This document shows positions 8,099 to 14,650 of a stretch of DNA of 28,181 bases, piece after piece. The notes under the pieces are model-generated. The model was given only the letters and a program-made list of their open reading frames with translations. It had not been told where the DNA came from and did not search any database. Position numbers and translations under genes: made by a program. The stretch is from Actinomycetes bacterium (lineage in GTDB: Bacteria; Actinomycetota; Acidimicrobiia; Acidimicrobiales; Palsa-688): NCBI GenBank assembly GCA_021808425.1, contig JAKBBS010000019.1:1-28181 (forward strand), given 5' to 3'. Every line of letters starts with the position of its first letter. The first letter of the stretch is position 1.

Positions 8099-9588
8099 CG
8101 GCGCACGCTCCGCGGGTGTCACGGACGCCGCCTCCCGTCGCGCTCGGCGCCGGAGCAACACGCACCGCTACGCGCTTCGCAGCCCCGGACGTAAAAGCAG
8201 CTCTCCCCGACGATTTCACTGCCCGTCTGCGCTCTGTGTGCGGCGCTGTCAGCGCCTCCGACGAGGCGAGAGTCGAGGCGGGAATCGACTGGTGGCCACT
8301 GTCGGCAGTCTGGGCGGCCAACCAATCCGCTCCGGCGCTCCCGCAGGTAGTCGTCTCTCCTGCATCGACGGCGGAGGTAGCGGCCGTCGCCGCCCTGTGC
8401 AACGAGGCCCGTGTGCCTCTAACGGTCTTCGCAGGGGCCAGTGGCGTGTGCGGCGGAAGCGTCCCCCTCCACGGCGGCGTCTCGATGGACATGACCGGGC
8501 TGTGCGGTATCAGCGACGTCGACGCGATCAGCCAGACGGTCGAAGCCCGTGCAGGCACGTTCGGCCTCGCCTTCGAGACAGAGCTTCGAGACCGGCACGC
8601 TCTCACGGTAGGACACTGGCCCCAGTCGATCGAGATGTCGACCGTAGGCGGCTGGGTTGCGTGCCGGGGCGCCGGACAGTACTCGACCCGCTACGGAAAG
8701 ATCGAGGACATCGTCGTAGGGCTGGAGGTCGTGCTCGCCGATGGCAGAGTTATCCGTACAGGCGGCGCCTACCCGCGCTCGGCGGCGGGCCCGGATCTAA
8801 ACGAGTTGTTCCTCGGCAGCGAAGGAACGTTGGGGGTCGTAACGTCTGTCCGCATGCGCGCCCGGCCTGTGCCTTCGGCGGAGCGCAGAGCTGCGTGGGC
8901 CTTCTCGGATTTTGCATCCGGACTCGACGCGTGCCGGCGGATCCTGCAGCGGGGTGCCACACCAGCTGTCCTGCGCCTCTACGACCAGACGGAGTCGAAA
9001 CGCAACTTCGACTTCGACGCCGGAGCGGTACTTATAGTGCTCGACGAGGGAGACCAGGCGCTGATAGACGCTGTCATGGAGGTCGTCGGCGCCGAGTGCG
9101 CTGAGGCTTCGCTTCTCGGGGAGGGGCCGGTGCAGCAGTGGTTCGAGCACCGCAACCGGATCCCCGACATAGCGCAACTGGTTAGCGCCGGTCTCGTCGT
9201 CGATACCGTAGAAGTGGCCGGATCATGGAGGACTCTCCAAGCGATATACAGCGAGTCGATAGCGGAGCTGCGCTCCCTCGACGGGATAGTGGCCGCATCC
9301 GCGCACCAGTCCCACGCCTACAGCGACGGCGCGTGCCTCTACTTCAGTTTCGCCGGGCGCCCGACCAAGACGAGCGCCGAGAGCTTCTACGATGCGGCGT
9401 TCGATGCTGTCACGTTCACGACACTCGCAAACGGCGGCACACTCTCGCATCACCACGGCGTCGGTCTCAACCGGAGCCGGTACATGCGCCGCCAGCACGG
9501 CGCGGGCCTCGACGTGATGCGCTCGATCAAGCTGGCCTTGGACCGAAACGGGATCCTCAACCCCGGGAAACTAGGGTTGGACCTGTGA
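8095..9588 (+). CDS. FAD-linked oxidase, alkyl-dihydroxyacetonephosphate synthase-like
   Basis: A 497-residue flavoprotein of the vanillyl-alcohol-oxidase/PCMH fold. The FAD domain (about 80-260) contains FAGASGVCGGS, STVGGWVACRGAG, RYGKIEDIVVGLEVV and LGSEGTLGVVT, which match alkyl-DHAP synthase (AGPS/ADPS) closely. The C-terminal domain has the HHHGVG catalytic motif of that family (H452-H454). AGPS exchanges the acyl chain of acyl-DHAP for a fatty alcohol, the first step of ether-lipid synthesis. Here it lies between glpD, whose product is DHAP, and a sugar/glycerol kinase, sharing 4-nt GTGA overlaps with both, so its substrate is probably a DHAP or glycerol derivative. An oxidase acting on another hydroxy acid remains possible. 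No peroxisomal or secretion signal is seen. The start is GTG at 8095. Confidence 0.85.
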   Translation: MTAHAPRVSRTPPPVALGAGATRTATRFAAPDVKAALPDDFTARLRSVCGAVSASDEARVEAGIDWWPLSAVWAANQSAPALPQVVVSPASTAEVAAVAALCNEARVPLTVFAGASGVCGGSVPLHGGVSMDMTGLCGISDVDAISQTVEARAGTFGLAFETELRDRHALTVGHWPQSIEMSTVGGWVACRGAGQYSTRYGKIEDIVVGLEVVLADGRVIRTGGAYPRSAAGPDLNELFLGSEGTLGVVTSVRMRARPVPSAERRAAWAFSDFASGLDACRRILQRGATPAVLRLYDQTESKRNFDFDAGAVLIVLDEGDQALIDAVMEVVGAECAEASLLGEGPVQQWFEHRNRIPDIAQLVSAGLVVDTVEVAGSWRTLQAIYSESIAELRSLDGIVAASAHQSHAYSDGACLYFSFAGRPTKTSAESFYDAAFDAVTFTTLANGGTLSHHHGVGLNRSRYMRRQHGAGLDVMRSIKLALDRNGILNPGKLGLDL

Positions 9589-11048
9589 GCGTCCTTGTCA
9601 TAGACGTCGGGACAAGCAGCGTACGGGCGGCAATCGTCGACCGTGACGGCAACGTCATGCACACGAGCCGGGTCCGCCAGCCTCCCACGAACCCTTATCC
9701 CGGCCTCGTCGAGATCGACCCCGTTGCGCTCGCCACCTGCGCAATCGACTGCGCAGAGAGCACCCTTGCGAAAGCGGCGTTGGAAGGCACGCGGCCGGTC
9801 TCGTTGGCGGTGACGACGCAGCGGGCGTCCGCCGTCGCGTGGAATGCCCGAACCGGCCAACCCATAGCCCCCGGCCTCGCATGGCAGGACCTCCGCACGG
9901 CCGGAACGTGCCTGGAGCTTCAAGGTCGGGGCGTTCGGCTGTCGCCGAGCCAGTCCGCCACGAAGTTTTCGTGGCAGGTGCAGCAGGGCCGCCTCGCAGG
10001 CGTAGACGAGTCGGATATCCGCCTGGGTACCGTCGACTCCTGGGTGGCGTGGAACCTGACCCGCTCGTCCCGTCACGTCACTGACGCCACCAACGCAGCC
10101 CTGACCGGGATCTACAGTCTCGCGACGCGTGACTGGACCGCCGACGTCCTAGCTGTTCTAGAACTCGACCCGGCGTGGCTTCCCGAAGTCGTGGACTCCT
10201 GCGGGGAGCTCTCCATGGCGGACCGACTATCGACGCCGTTGCCATTGAGATGTCTGATCGGCGACCAGCAGGCGTCCCTCGTAGGCCAGGGAGCCACGCT
10301 GCCTGGACTTGCGAAGGCGACCTTCGGGACGGGTGGGATGCTCGACATCTGCACAGGATCTGCTGCGCCCGCCTCGGGCGAGCGCAGCCGGCACGGCTGC
10401 TTTCCCATAATCGCATGGCAACGCTCTGGGGAGGCGACCTGGGGTCTGGAAGCGCTGATGCTCACAGCCGGTTCGGCAGTTGACTGGCTGGTGGAAGACA
10501 TGGGTCTGCTCGCAAACGCCGCCGACTCGGAGCGCGTAGCCACTGAGTGCGGCGACACCGACGGCGTCGTAGTCGTGCCGGCCTTCCTCGGCCAGGCGAC
10601 GCCGCAGTGGGACTTCGGCTCCCGAGGCGCGATTTTCGGGCTCACACGCGGATCGGCACTCCCCCATCTCGTGCGGGCGGTCCTCGAAGGCGTTGCCCAC
10701 AGCGGCGCCGACCTTCTAGAGGCTGCGGAAGCGGACGCCGGTTTCGCTGTCGGAGCGCTTCGTGTCGACGGTGGAATGTCGGCCAACGCAGTGTTCGTCC
10801 AGGCGCTCGCCGACGCGTGCGGAAGACCGGTGGAGGTGTCGCATGAGCTCGAAGCGACGACCCTCGGAGCGGGCCACCTTGCCGGTCTCGCCGACGGAAC
10901 GTGGGCTTCTCCACAGGAGATCGCCGAGGCGTGGCGACCCAAGACGGTAGTGGAACCCTCAGGCCGAGACCCGCGACGCGATCGTTGGAGGACCGCATGC
11001 GAGAGGGCGTCGCGGTGGTACCCGGAACTCTCGGCTATCGAGTTCTAG
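9585..11048 (+). CDS. FGGY-family kinase, glycerol-kinase-like with altered substrate site
   Basis: The 487-residue protein is an FGGY kinase: DVGTSSVR (8-14) for ATP, WQDLRT (100-105), GTVDSWVAWNLT (148-159), the catalytic base D227 in GDQQASLVGQ, the adenosine-site ATFGTGG motif and the C-terminal RVDGGMSAN. Overall it is closest to glycerol kinase, with VTDATNAALTG matching the VTD.TNASRT region. However, compared with E. coli GlpK, only Arg83 (R80 here) and Asp245 (D227) of the five glycerol contacts are kept. Glu84 is replaced by A81, Tyr135 by S122 and Phe270 by Met. It therefore may phosphorylate a different polyol or a glycerol derivative. The GTG at 9585 overlaps the stop of the ADPS-like gene. 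A strong hairpin 12 bp after the stop ends the operon. Confidence 0.82.
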   Translation: MSVLVIDVGTSSVRAAIVDRDGNVMHTSRVRQPPTNPYPGLVEIDPVALATCAIDCAESTLAKAALEGTRPVSLAVTTQRASAVAWNARTGQPIAPGLAWQDLRTAGTCLELQGRGVRLSPSQSATKFSWQVQQGRLAGVDESDIRLGTVDSWVAWNLTRSSRHVTDATNAALTGIYSLATRDWTADVLAVLELDPAWLPEVVDSCGELSMADRLSTPLPLRCLIGDQQASLVGQGATLPGLAKATFGTGGMLDICTGSAAPASGERSRHGCFPIIAWQRSGEATWGLEALMLTAGSAVDWLVEDMGLLANAADSERVATECGDTDGVVVVPAFLGQATPQWDFGSRGAIFGLTRGSALPHLVRAVLEGVAHSGADLLEAAEADAGFAVGALRVDGGMSANAVFVQALADACGRPVEVSHELEATTLGAGHLAGLADGTWASPQEIAEAWRPKTVVEPSGRDPRRDRWRTACERASRWYPELSAIEF

Positions 11049-11060
11049 CTATCGAGGGCA

Positions 11061-11090
11061 CTGAGCGGGAGTGAGTCCCCTCCCGCTCAG
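11061..11090. terminator. Bidirectional hairpin between convergent kinase and transporter genes
   Basis: CTGAGCGGGA (11061-11070) and TCCCGCTCAG (11081-11090) form a perfect 10-bp stem with a 10-nt loop. It starts 12 bp after the FGGY kinase stop, and its right arm contains the stop codon of the oppositely oriented transporter gene. There is no U-tract, as is common for actinobacterial terminators. Confidence 0.75.
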
Positions 11091-12289
11091 GAGGTCAGCA
11101 TCAGCGCCGCAACGCCGGCGAGTGTCGCTACAGGCGCAGCCACCAAGCCGATGCGCACGGCGCGCCGCAGGCCGGGGTCTACGCCACACGCTCGAGAAGA
11201 GGAAAGCCATAGGACCCACGCCAACGAGCCGGACACGAACAGGTTCGGGCCTACGTCGAGTCCGAGCATCAGGGCAAAAGGGTGCGTTACGGCCCGGGCG
11301 GACAGCAAGGACGCCGCAGGCAGATTGTTGAAAAAGACCGTCGACAGCGCTGCTGCTACAGCGGTGCCGAGAGGGTCGAGGTGGCCGAGGAGCGTCGAAG
11401 GTCCTGACCACAGGCGGCCCAAGGCTCCGACCGCCGTGGCGAGACCCATGAGACCCACGAGGACCGGTAGGTTGAGCACCTCGACGACCCGCTGCGGCTT
11501 CAAAGAGCGGCCAAGCACCCGCACAGCCGCTGCGGCCAGGCCGATCACCGCGACTACCAGCGACGGTGAGCTGATCGCAAGCATCGCGGCTACAGCCGCC
11601 GCGATTGCGAGCGCCCCGACCCCGGTCCGCCGGGCGGTGACCGTGGCCGAACGGAGGTCTTCGCCGTCGCCGGCCGTGGAGGACAGAATCGCATCGGGCC
11701 TCCCTCGTAGGGCTCCGCGTGAGAACGCGGCTATCGCCGTGGTCGTGATCAGGCCCACCGCGAGCCACGGAAGGGCCATCCGCGATACGAAGGTGCCCGC
11801 CGCGACGCGGGCGTGTGTGACCACGATCAAGTTGGTGAGGTTCGATCCAGGCAAGAGCAGCGATCCAGCGTTGGCGAGAAGGATGCACGCCGGCAGAAGC
11901 GCGGCGACAACCTTGTCTTGCGCGTCCTTCGTGTCCGGCGCGTCCTTCGTGTCCAGCGAGGCGTCGGCCCTGCGGCCCCCGGCGCTGACAGCGACGGGCG
12001 TGAGGAATGCCACAGCGGTGTCCAAGTTGAGGACTGCGCTCACCGCCATGATCAGCGCTGCCATGCCGCTGAAGAGCACGAGACGGTTAGGGCAGACCCG
12101 ACGCAACGCGGCGCCCGCAGCGGCGAACAGACCGTCCTCGGCGGCTACCATCCCGACGAGAAGCAGGCCGGCCACCAACACGAACGCCGGCCACGCCTGC
12201 GCAGCGGCCGACCCGGCAGCGCCGGCGTTGACTACTACGGCCAGCCCGGCCCCGGCAACACCGATGGCAGCGAGCAGCCATGAACTCAA
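11087..12289 (-). CDS. ArsB/NhaD-type (SLC13/IT superfamily) ion transporter
   Basis: A hydrophobic integral membrane protein of about 400 residues with roughly ten to twelve predicted membrane segments. The two re-entrant signature regions of the ArsB/NhaD ion-transporter superfamily are visible: LNLDTAVAFLTPVAV and LANAGSLLLPGSNLTNLIVV, with a second NN-type motif VFFNNLPAASLLSAR in the C-terminal half. Members extrude arsenite or exchange sodium, phosphate-like anions or carboxylates; the ion here is not determinable. A cytoplasmic loop holds a duplicated DTKDAP/DTKDAQ hexapeptide. A TTG at 12289 with AGGA eight bases upstream puts the start directly before the first membrane helix; a further in-frame TTG at 12343 would overlap phoU by 35 nt. 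The gene directly follows a PhoU-like gene. Confidence 0.8.
   Translation of the reverse strand: MSSWLLAAIGVAGAGLAVVVNAGAAGSAAAQAWPAFVLVAGLLLVGMVAAEDGLFAAAGAALRRVCPNRLVLFSGMAALIMAVSAVLNLDTAVAFLTPVAVSAGGRRADASLDTKDAPDTKDAQDKVVAALLPACILLANAGSLLLPGSNLTNLIVVTHARVAAGTFVSRMALPWLAVGLITTTAIAAFSRGALRGRPDAILSSTAGDGEDLRSATVTARRTGVGALAIAAAVAAMLAISSPSLVVAVIGLAAAAVRVLGRSLKPQRVVEVLNLPVLVGLMGLATAVGALGRLWSGPSTLLGHLDPLGTAVAAALSTVFFNNLPAASLLSARAVTHPFALMLGLDVGPNLFVSGSLAWVLWLSSSRACGVDPGLRRAVRIGLVAAPVATLAGVAALMLTS
11920..11954. repeat. 17-bp direct repeat with 18-bp period inside transporter gene
   Basis: The 17-bp word gcgcgtccttcgtgtcc occurs at 11920-11936 and 11938-11954. It encodes the duplicated hexapeptide DTKDAP-DTKDAQ in a hydrophilic loop of the ArsB-type transporter. 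The near identity at DNA level indicates a recent in-frame duplication. Confidence 0.9.
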
Positions 12290-12308
12290 TGGTTGGGTCC
12301 TACGATCC

Positions 12309-12947
12309 TCAGCCTTTTGGCGCAGGGCCTGCCAGGAACGCAACCCGGCGGGCCACGTTGACTGCGTGATCGCCGAGGCGCTCGAAGAACCGGCCGACCA
12401 GCGTCATGTCCATCGTCACTGGGATCGACATCTTTCCCGAAGCCAGTTCTGCGATCAACGCTGCGTGAAGGCTGTCGAGGTCCTCGTCGCGCTCGTCGAG
12501 GCGCTCCGCGGCTTCGCTGTCCTTCTCGAACCACGACTCGGCAGCGTGACGCCACATCTCGGCGCCGATGCTGCCCATCCTCTCGACGATTCCCCGACAA
12601 CGCGGCGTCATCTCACCCGACAGCCCGTGATCGGCGTAGCGGGCAATGTGCACCACGAGATCGTGCGAGCGTTCCAGTTCGGGGACGATACGAAGCACGC
12701 TCAAGAGGAGCCGCAGGTCGTCGCGCCCGACTGCCATCTCGGCGATCTGATGATTCGCGAGAGCTTCGATCTCTACATACAAGTCGTCGATGACCTGCTC
12801 GCGCTCGGCGAGGATCTGGAACAGGTCGTTGTCGCCGCTCAACAAGGCGTGCGTCGCACCAGCAAGGTCATCAGCGACGAGGGCAAACAGGCGGATCGTC
12901 TTCGATTCGATCTCCTTCACCGTCTCAGGTGAGCGGGACTCCTTCAC
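12309..12947 (-). CDS. PhoU-like phosphate-signalling protein
   Basis: A 212-residue all-helical protein with two PhoU repeats. Each repeat ends in the metal-cluster motif ExxxD: E92-R-S-H-D96 in VPELERSHDLVVHIARYADHG and E189-R-L-G-D193-H194 in FFERLGDHAVNVARRV. PhoU normally links phosphate transport to the PhoR kinase or directly restrains phosphate or Na/phosphate transporters. No pst or phoR genes are nearby; instead the stop is 19 bp from the likely start of the ArsB-type transporter, so this PhoU probably controls that transporter (inference). The start is GTG at 12947, with a poor Shine-Dalgarno; another GTG at codon 10 is possible. Confidence 0.88.
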   Translation of the reverse strand: MKESRSPETVKEIESKTIRLFALVADDLAGATHALLSGDNDLFQILAEREQVIDDLYVEIEALANHQIAEMAVGRDDLRLLLSVLRIVPELERSHDLVVHIARYADHGLSGEMTPRCRGIVERMGSIGAEMWRHAAESWFEKDSEAAERLDERDEDLDSLHAALIAELASGKMSIPVTMDMTLVGRFFERLGDHAVNVARRVAFLAGPAPKG

Positions 12948-12995
12948 CTGTGAGACATCGAGATCGGCACCCCTCCAAGGGTAGTGGGTTTCGGG

Positions 12996-13988
12996 TCATC
13001 GCGCGAAGGCGTCGATCATCGCCCTGACGTCGCCCAGCGGATAGAGGATCGGACAGGTCGCCCCGTGGGCTACATAGTCGGCTACACGCGATCGGACCTG
13101 TTCAGGCGTCCCTGAGGCGGTGAGCATCCTCACGACCTCGTCAGGGACAAGTTTCGACGCCTTCTCGACTTGCTCGTGGGTCGCCGGCCAGGTGAACACC
13201 TCCCCAACCGCGTCAAGGATCGACTGCGGCACGCCCGACGCGGCCATGATGTGGGGCTGCTGGCCGAGGTACTGGGTGACCATCAGCCGCGCCATGTCCA
13301 AGGCGACGTGCTCGTCCTCGTGCACCGAGCACACGACCAGCTGGGGCCGGTCGATGTCTTCCATGCGTCGTCCCCCTTTGTCCACACCGATTTGCAGGTG
13401 GCTCATCGCCCGGTCGTTGTAGTCGGGCGAGACAAGGTAGTTAAGCACGACACCGTCGGCGATCTCACCCGCCAGTTCCATCATCTTCATGCCGGTGGCG
13501 CCAATGTAGATCGGCACCGCCTTCGCCCGGCGCTCCTGGTAGACGTAGTCGAGCTCGACACCGTCTAAGTCGACCCACTCCCCGTGGAAGGTAACGGTCT
13601 CGTTCGCGAGAAGTCCTCTAACGACGGTCAAAACTTCCCGCATCGCGCTAAGCGGACGGCGCCGCGCGATCCCGACCTTCGCCGCCAACGGATCCCACCA
13701 AGCGCCGAGTCCTAGTATCACCCTTCCCGGAGCCAGATCGTCGAGTGTGGAAAAAGTAGCAGCGAGCCGGGCAGGATTGCGGGACCAGATGTCGGACACT
13801 CCCGATGCGACCCGAAGATTCTCGGTGACCGTCGCGTAAGCCGCGAGCGGAACGGTCGCCTCACGCACGAGTCTGCTCTCCGCCTGCCAGACCGCGCTGA
13901 ACCCTTTGCGCTCAGCATAGGCGCAGTATGACATCCCGTCTCGGATGCTGTGCGCGTCTTGGAGGTACAGCGCCACCGGATACGTCAT
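12996..13988 (-). CDS. LLM-class flavin (F420)-dependent oxidoreductase
   Basis: A 330-residue TIM-barrel protein of the luciferase-like/methylene-tetrahydromethanopterin reductase type. It has [24 protein letters not shown] at the first helix region, [31 protein letters not shown] (70-100), and [21 protein letters not shown], all typical of F420-dependent actinobacterial members. The substrate cannot be told. It is read in the same direction as the upstream toxin-antitoxin pair and the XDH operon, 83 bp after the mazF stop, so it may originally have belonged to the heterocycle operon; luciferase-family enzymes open pyrimidine rings in the Rut pathway, but this one is not RutA by size or motif. 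The ATG at 13988 is chosen by alignment; the 56-codon upstream extension reads through mazF. Confidence 0.85.
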   Translation of the reverse strand: MTYPVALYLQDAHSIRDGMSYCAYAERKGFSAVWQAESRLVREATVPLAAYATVTENLRVASGVSDIWSRNPARLAATFSTLDDLAPGRVILGLGAWWDPLAAKVGIARRRPLSAMREVLTVVRGLLANETVTFHGEWVDLDGVELDYVYQERRAKAVPIYIGATGMKMMELAGEIADGVVLNYLVSPDYNDRAMSHLQIGVDKGGRRMEDIDRPQLVVCSVHEDEHVALDMARLMVTQYLGQQPHIMAASGVPQSILDAVGEVFTWPATHEQVEKASKLVPDEVVRMLTASGTPEQVRSRVADYVAHGATCPILYPLGDVRAMIDAFAR

Positions 13989-14052
13989 CGGAATTTCTTT
14001 CTCGAGAGATTTGTGCTGTTCGAGGTCACTCGTCACGCCAACGCCCGCGTCG

Positions 14053-14067
14053 TTCTCACCTTGAGAA
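14053..14067. terminator. Small hairpin after mazF
   Basis: TTCTCA, CCT and TGAGAA form a perfect 6-bp stem-loop a few bases after the mazF stop. There is no clear U-tract, so it is at most a weak terminator or processing site before the LLM gene. Confidence 0.35.
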
Positions 14068-14071
14068 GGCA

Positions 14072-14383
14072 TCAACAGGCAGTTGCAATCGACAGCACGC
14101 GACAGACTTCGTGGAGGCGATCCGGGCCGAGTCGACAAATGCGCTCGACCATCCACGCCTTCGGTATCGTCGCTATGTTGTCGAAACTGAGTGCGCAGGG
14201 CTCAGGCATGCCGTCCGATTCGTCGAGCGCAACCTCGGTGGGGATCTTGCGCACCCGACGGGTAGCTGGGACGGCTATGAGCGTCGTCAGGACCGGGATA
14301 GCACCTTGGCGGGTAATGACGAGATACGGGCGTCGCTTCTCGCTCGGAGCCTCAACCCACCAGACTTCACCACGGTTCACCAT
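14072..14383 (-). CDS. mazF: MazF/PemK-family toxin (endoribonuclease)
   Basis: A 103-residue protein with the MazF SH3-like fold signature: [11 protein letters not shown] (3-13), RRPYLVITR with R25, [12 protein letters not shown] (31-42), a [16 protein letters not shown] strand pair and the [21 protein letters not shown]-terminal region. MazF toxins cut mRNA or tRNA at specific short sequences when freed from their antitoxin. The ATG at 14383 overlaps the antitoxin stop (ATGGTGA, 7 nt), the normal arrangement of these pairs. Full length and intact motifs suggest an active toxin. Confidence 0.92.
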   Translation of the reverse strand: MVNRGEVWWVEAPSEKRRPYLVITRQGAIPVLTTLIAVPATRRVRKIPTEVALDESDGMPEPCALSFDNIATIPKAWMVERICRLGPDRLHEVCRVLSIATAC

Positions 14384-14625
14384 GGCTCGGCCTCGATGCT
14401 CGCTGTCGCCAAGGCAATCACGTGGCGCGCCGGCTCGTCGGCCGGGATGCGCTGATACCCTGCCACGATCGCTTCGTCGATTGCGCTGCCTTGATCAGCG
14501 GAAAGGTAAGCCTCGACAGCTTGGCGGATTAACGCCGAGCGTGACGCGCCCGACTTGGATGCCCGCTGGTCGAGCAGAGCTATAAGCCCGTCGTCTAACT
14601 GCACCAAAGTTTGAGTCCTCGTCAT
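14377..14625 (-). CDS. Ribbon-helix-helix antitoxin partner of MazF
   Basis: An 82-residue protein with an N-terminal ribbon-helix-helix domain (TQTLVQLDDGLIALLDQRASKSGASRSALIRQAVEAYL) that binds DNA as a dimer, and an acidic C-terminus (AIDEAIVAGYQRIPADEP) of the kind that wraps and blocks MazF. It starts at ATG 14625, or two codons earlier at ATG 14631. The first is preferred because a CATAAT box at 14632-14637 (minus strand) would place the transcript 5' end on that ATG, making the mRNA leaderless. The start lies within an 11-bp inverted repeat that is a natural autoregulatory operator. Confidence 0.9.
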   Translation of the reverse strand: MTRTQTLVQLDDGLIALLDQRASKSGASRSALIRQAVEAYLSADQGSAIDEAIVAGYQRIPADEPARHVIALATASIEAEPW

Positions 14626-14650
14626 AACCATATTATGCCATATGGTTATG
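14623..14650 (-). promoter_or_regulatory. Toxin-antitoxin operator/promoter: 11-bp perfect inverted repeat
   Basis: CATAACCATAT (14623-14633) and ATATGGTTATG (14640-14650) are perfect inverted arms separated by 6 bp. On the minus strand the repeat contains CATAAT, a -10 box 6 nt before the antitoxin ATG. It also encodes the last codons of the xanthine dehydrogenase (HNHMA and stop). RHH antitoxins bind such palindromes over their own promoters, so binding here would repress the pair. Confidence 0.8.

Noticed and set aside
7902..9104. 400-residue open frame on the plus strand
   Set aside because: Arg/Ser/Pro-rich shadow of glpD and the ADPS-like gene in another frame, which both have clear family motifs.
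9225..9584. Upstream extension of the FGGY kinase frame
   Set aside because: It overlaps the C-terminal domain of the ADPS-like protein, which is well conserved there; the kinase fold begins at VSVLVIDVGTSS.
11151..12932. 593-residue open frame on the plus strand
   Set aside because: It lies antisense to the transporter and PhoU genes, is full of Arg/Thr/Ala low-complexity sequence and has no recognisable motif; a GC-rich shadow frame.
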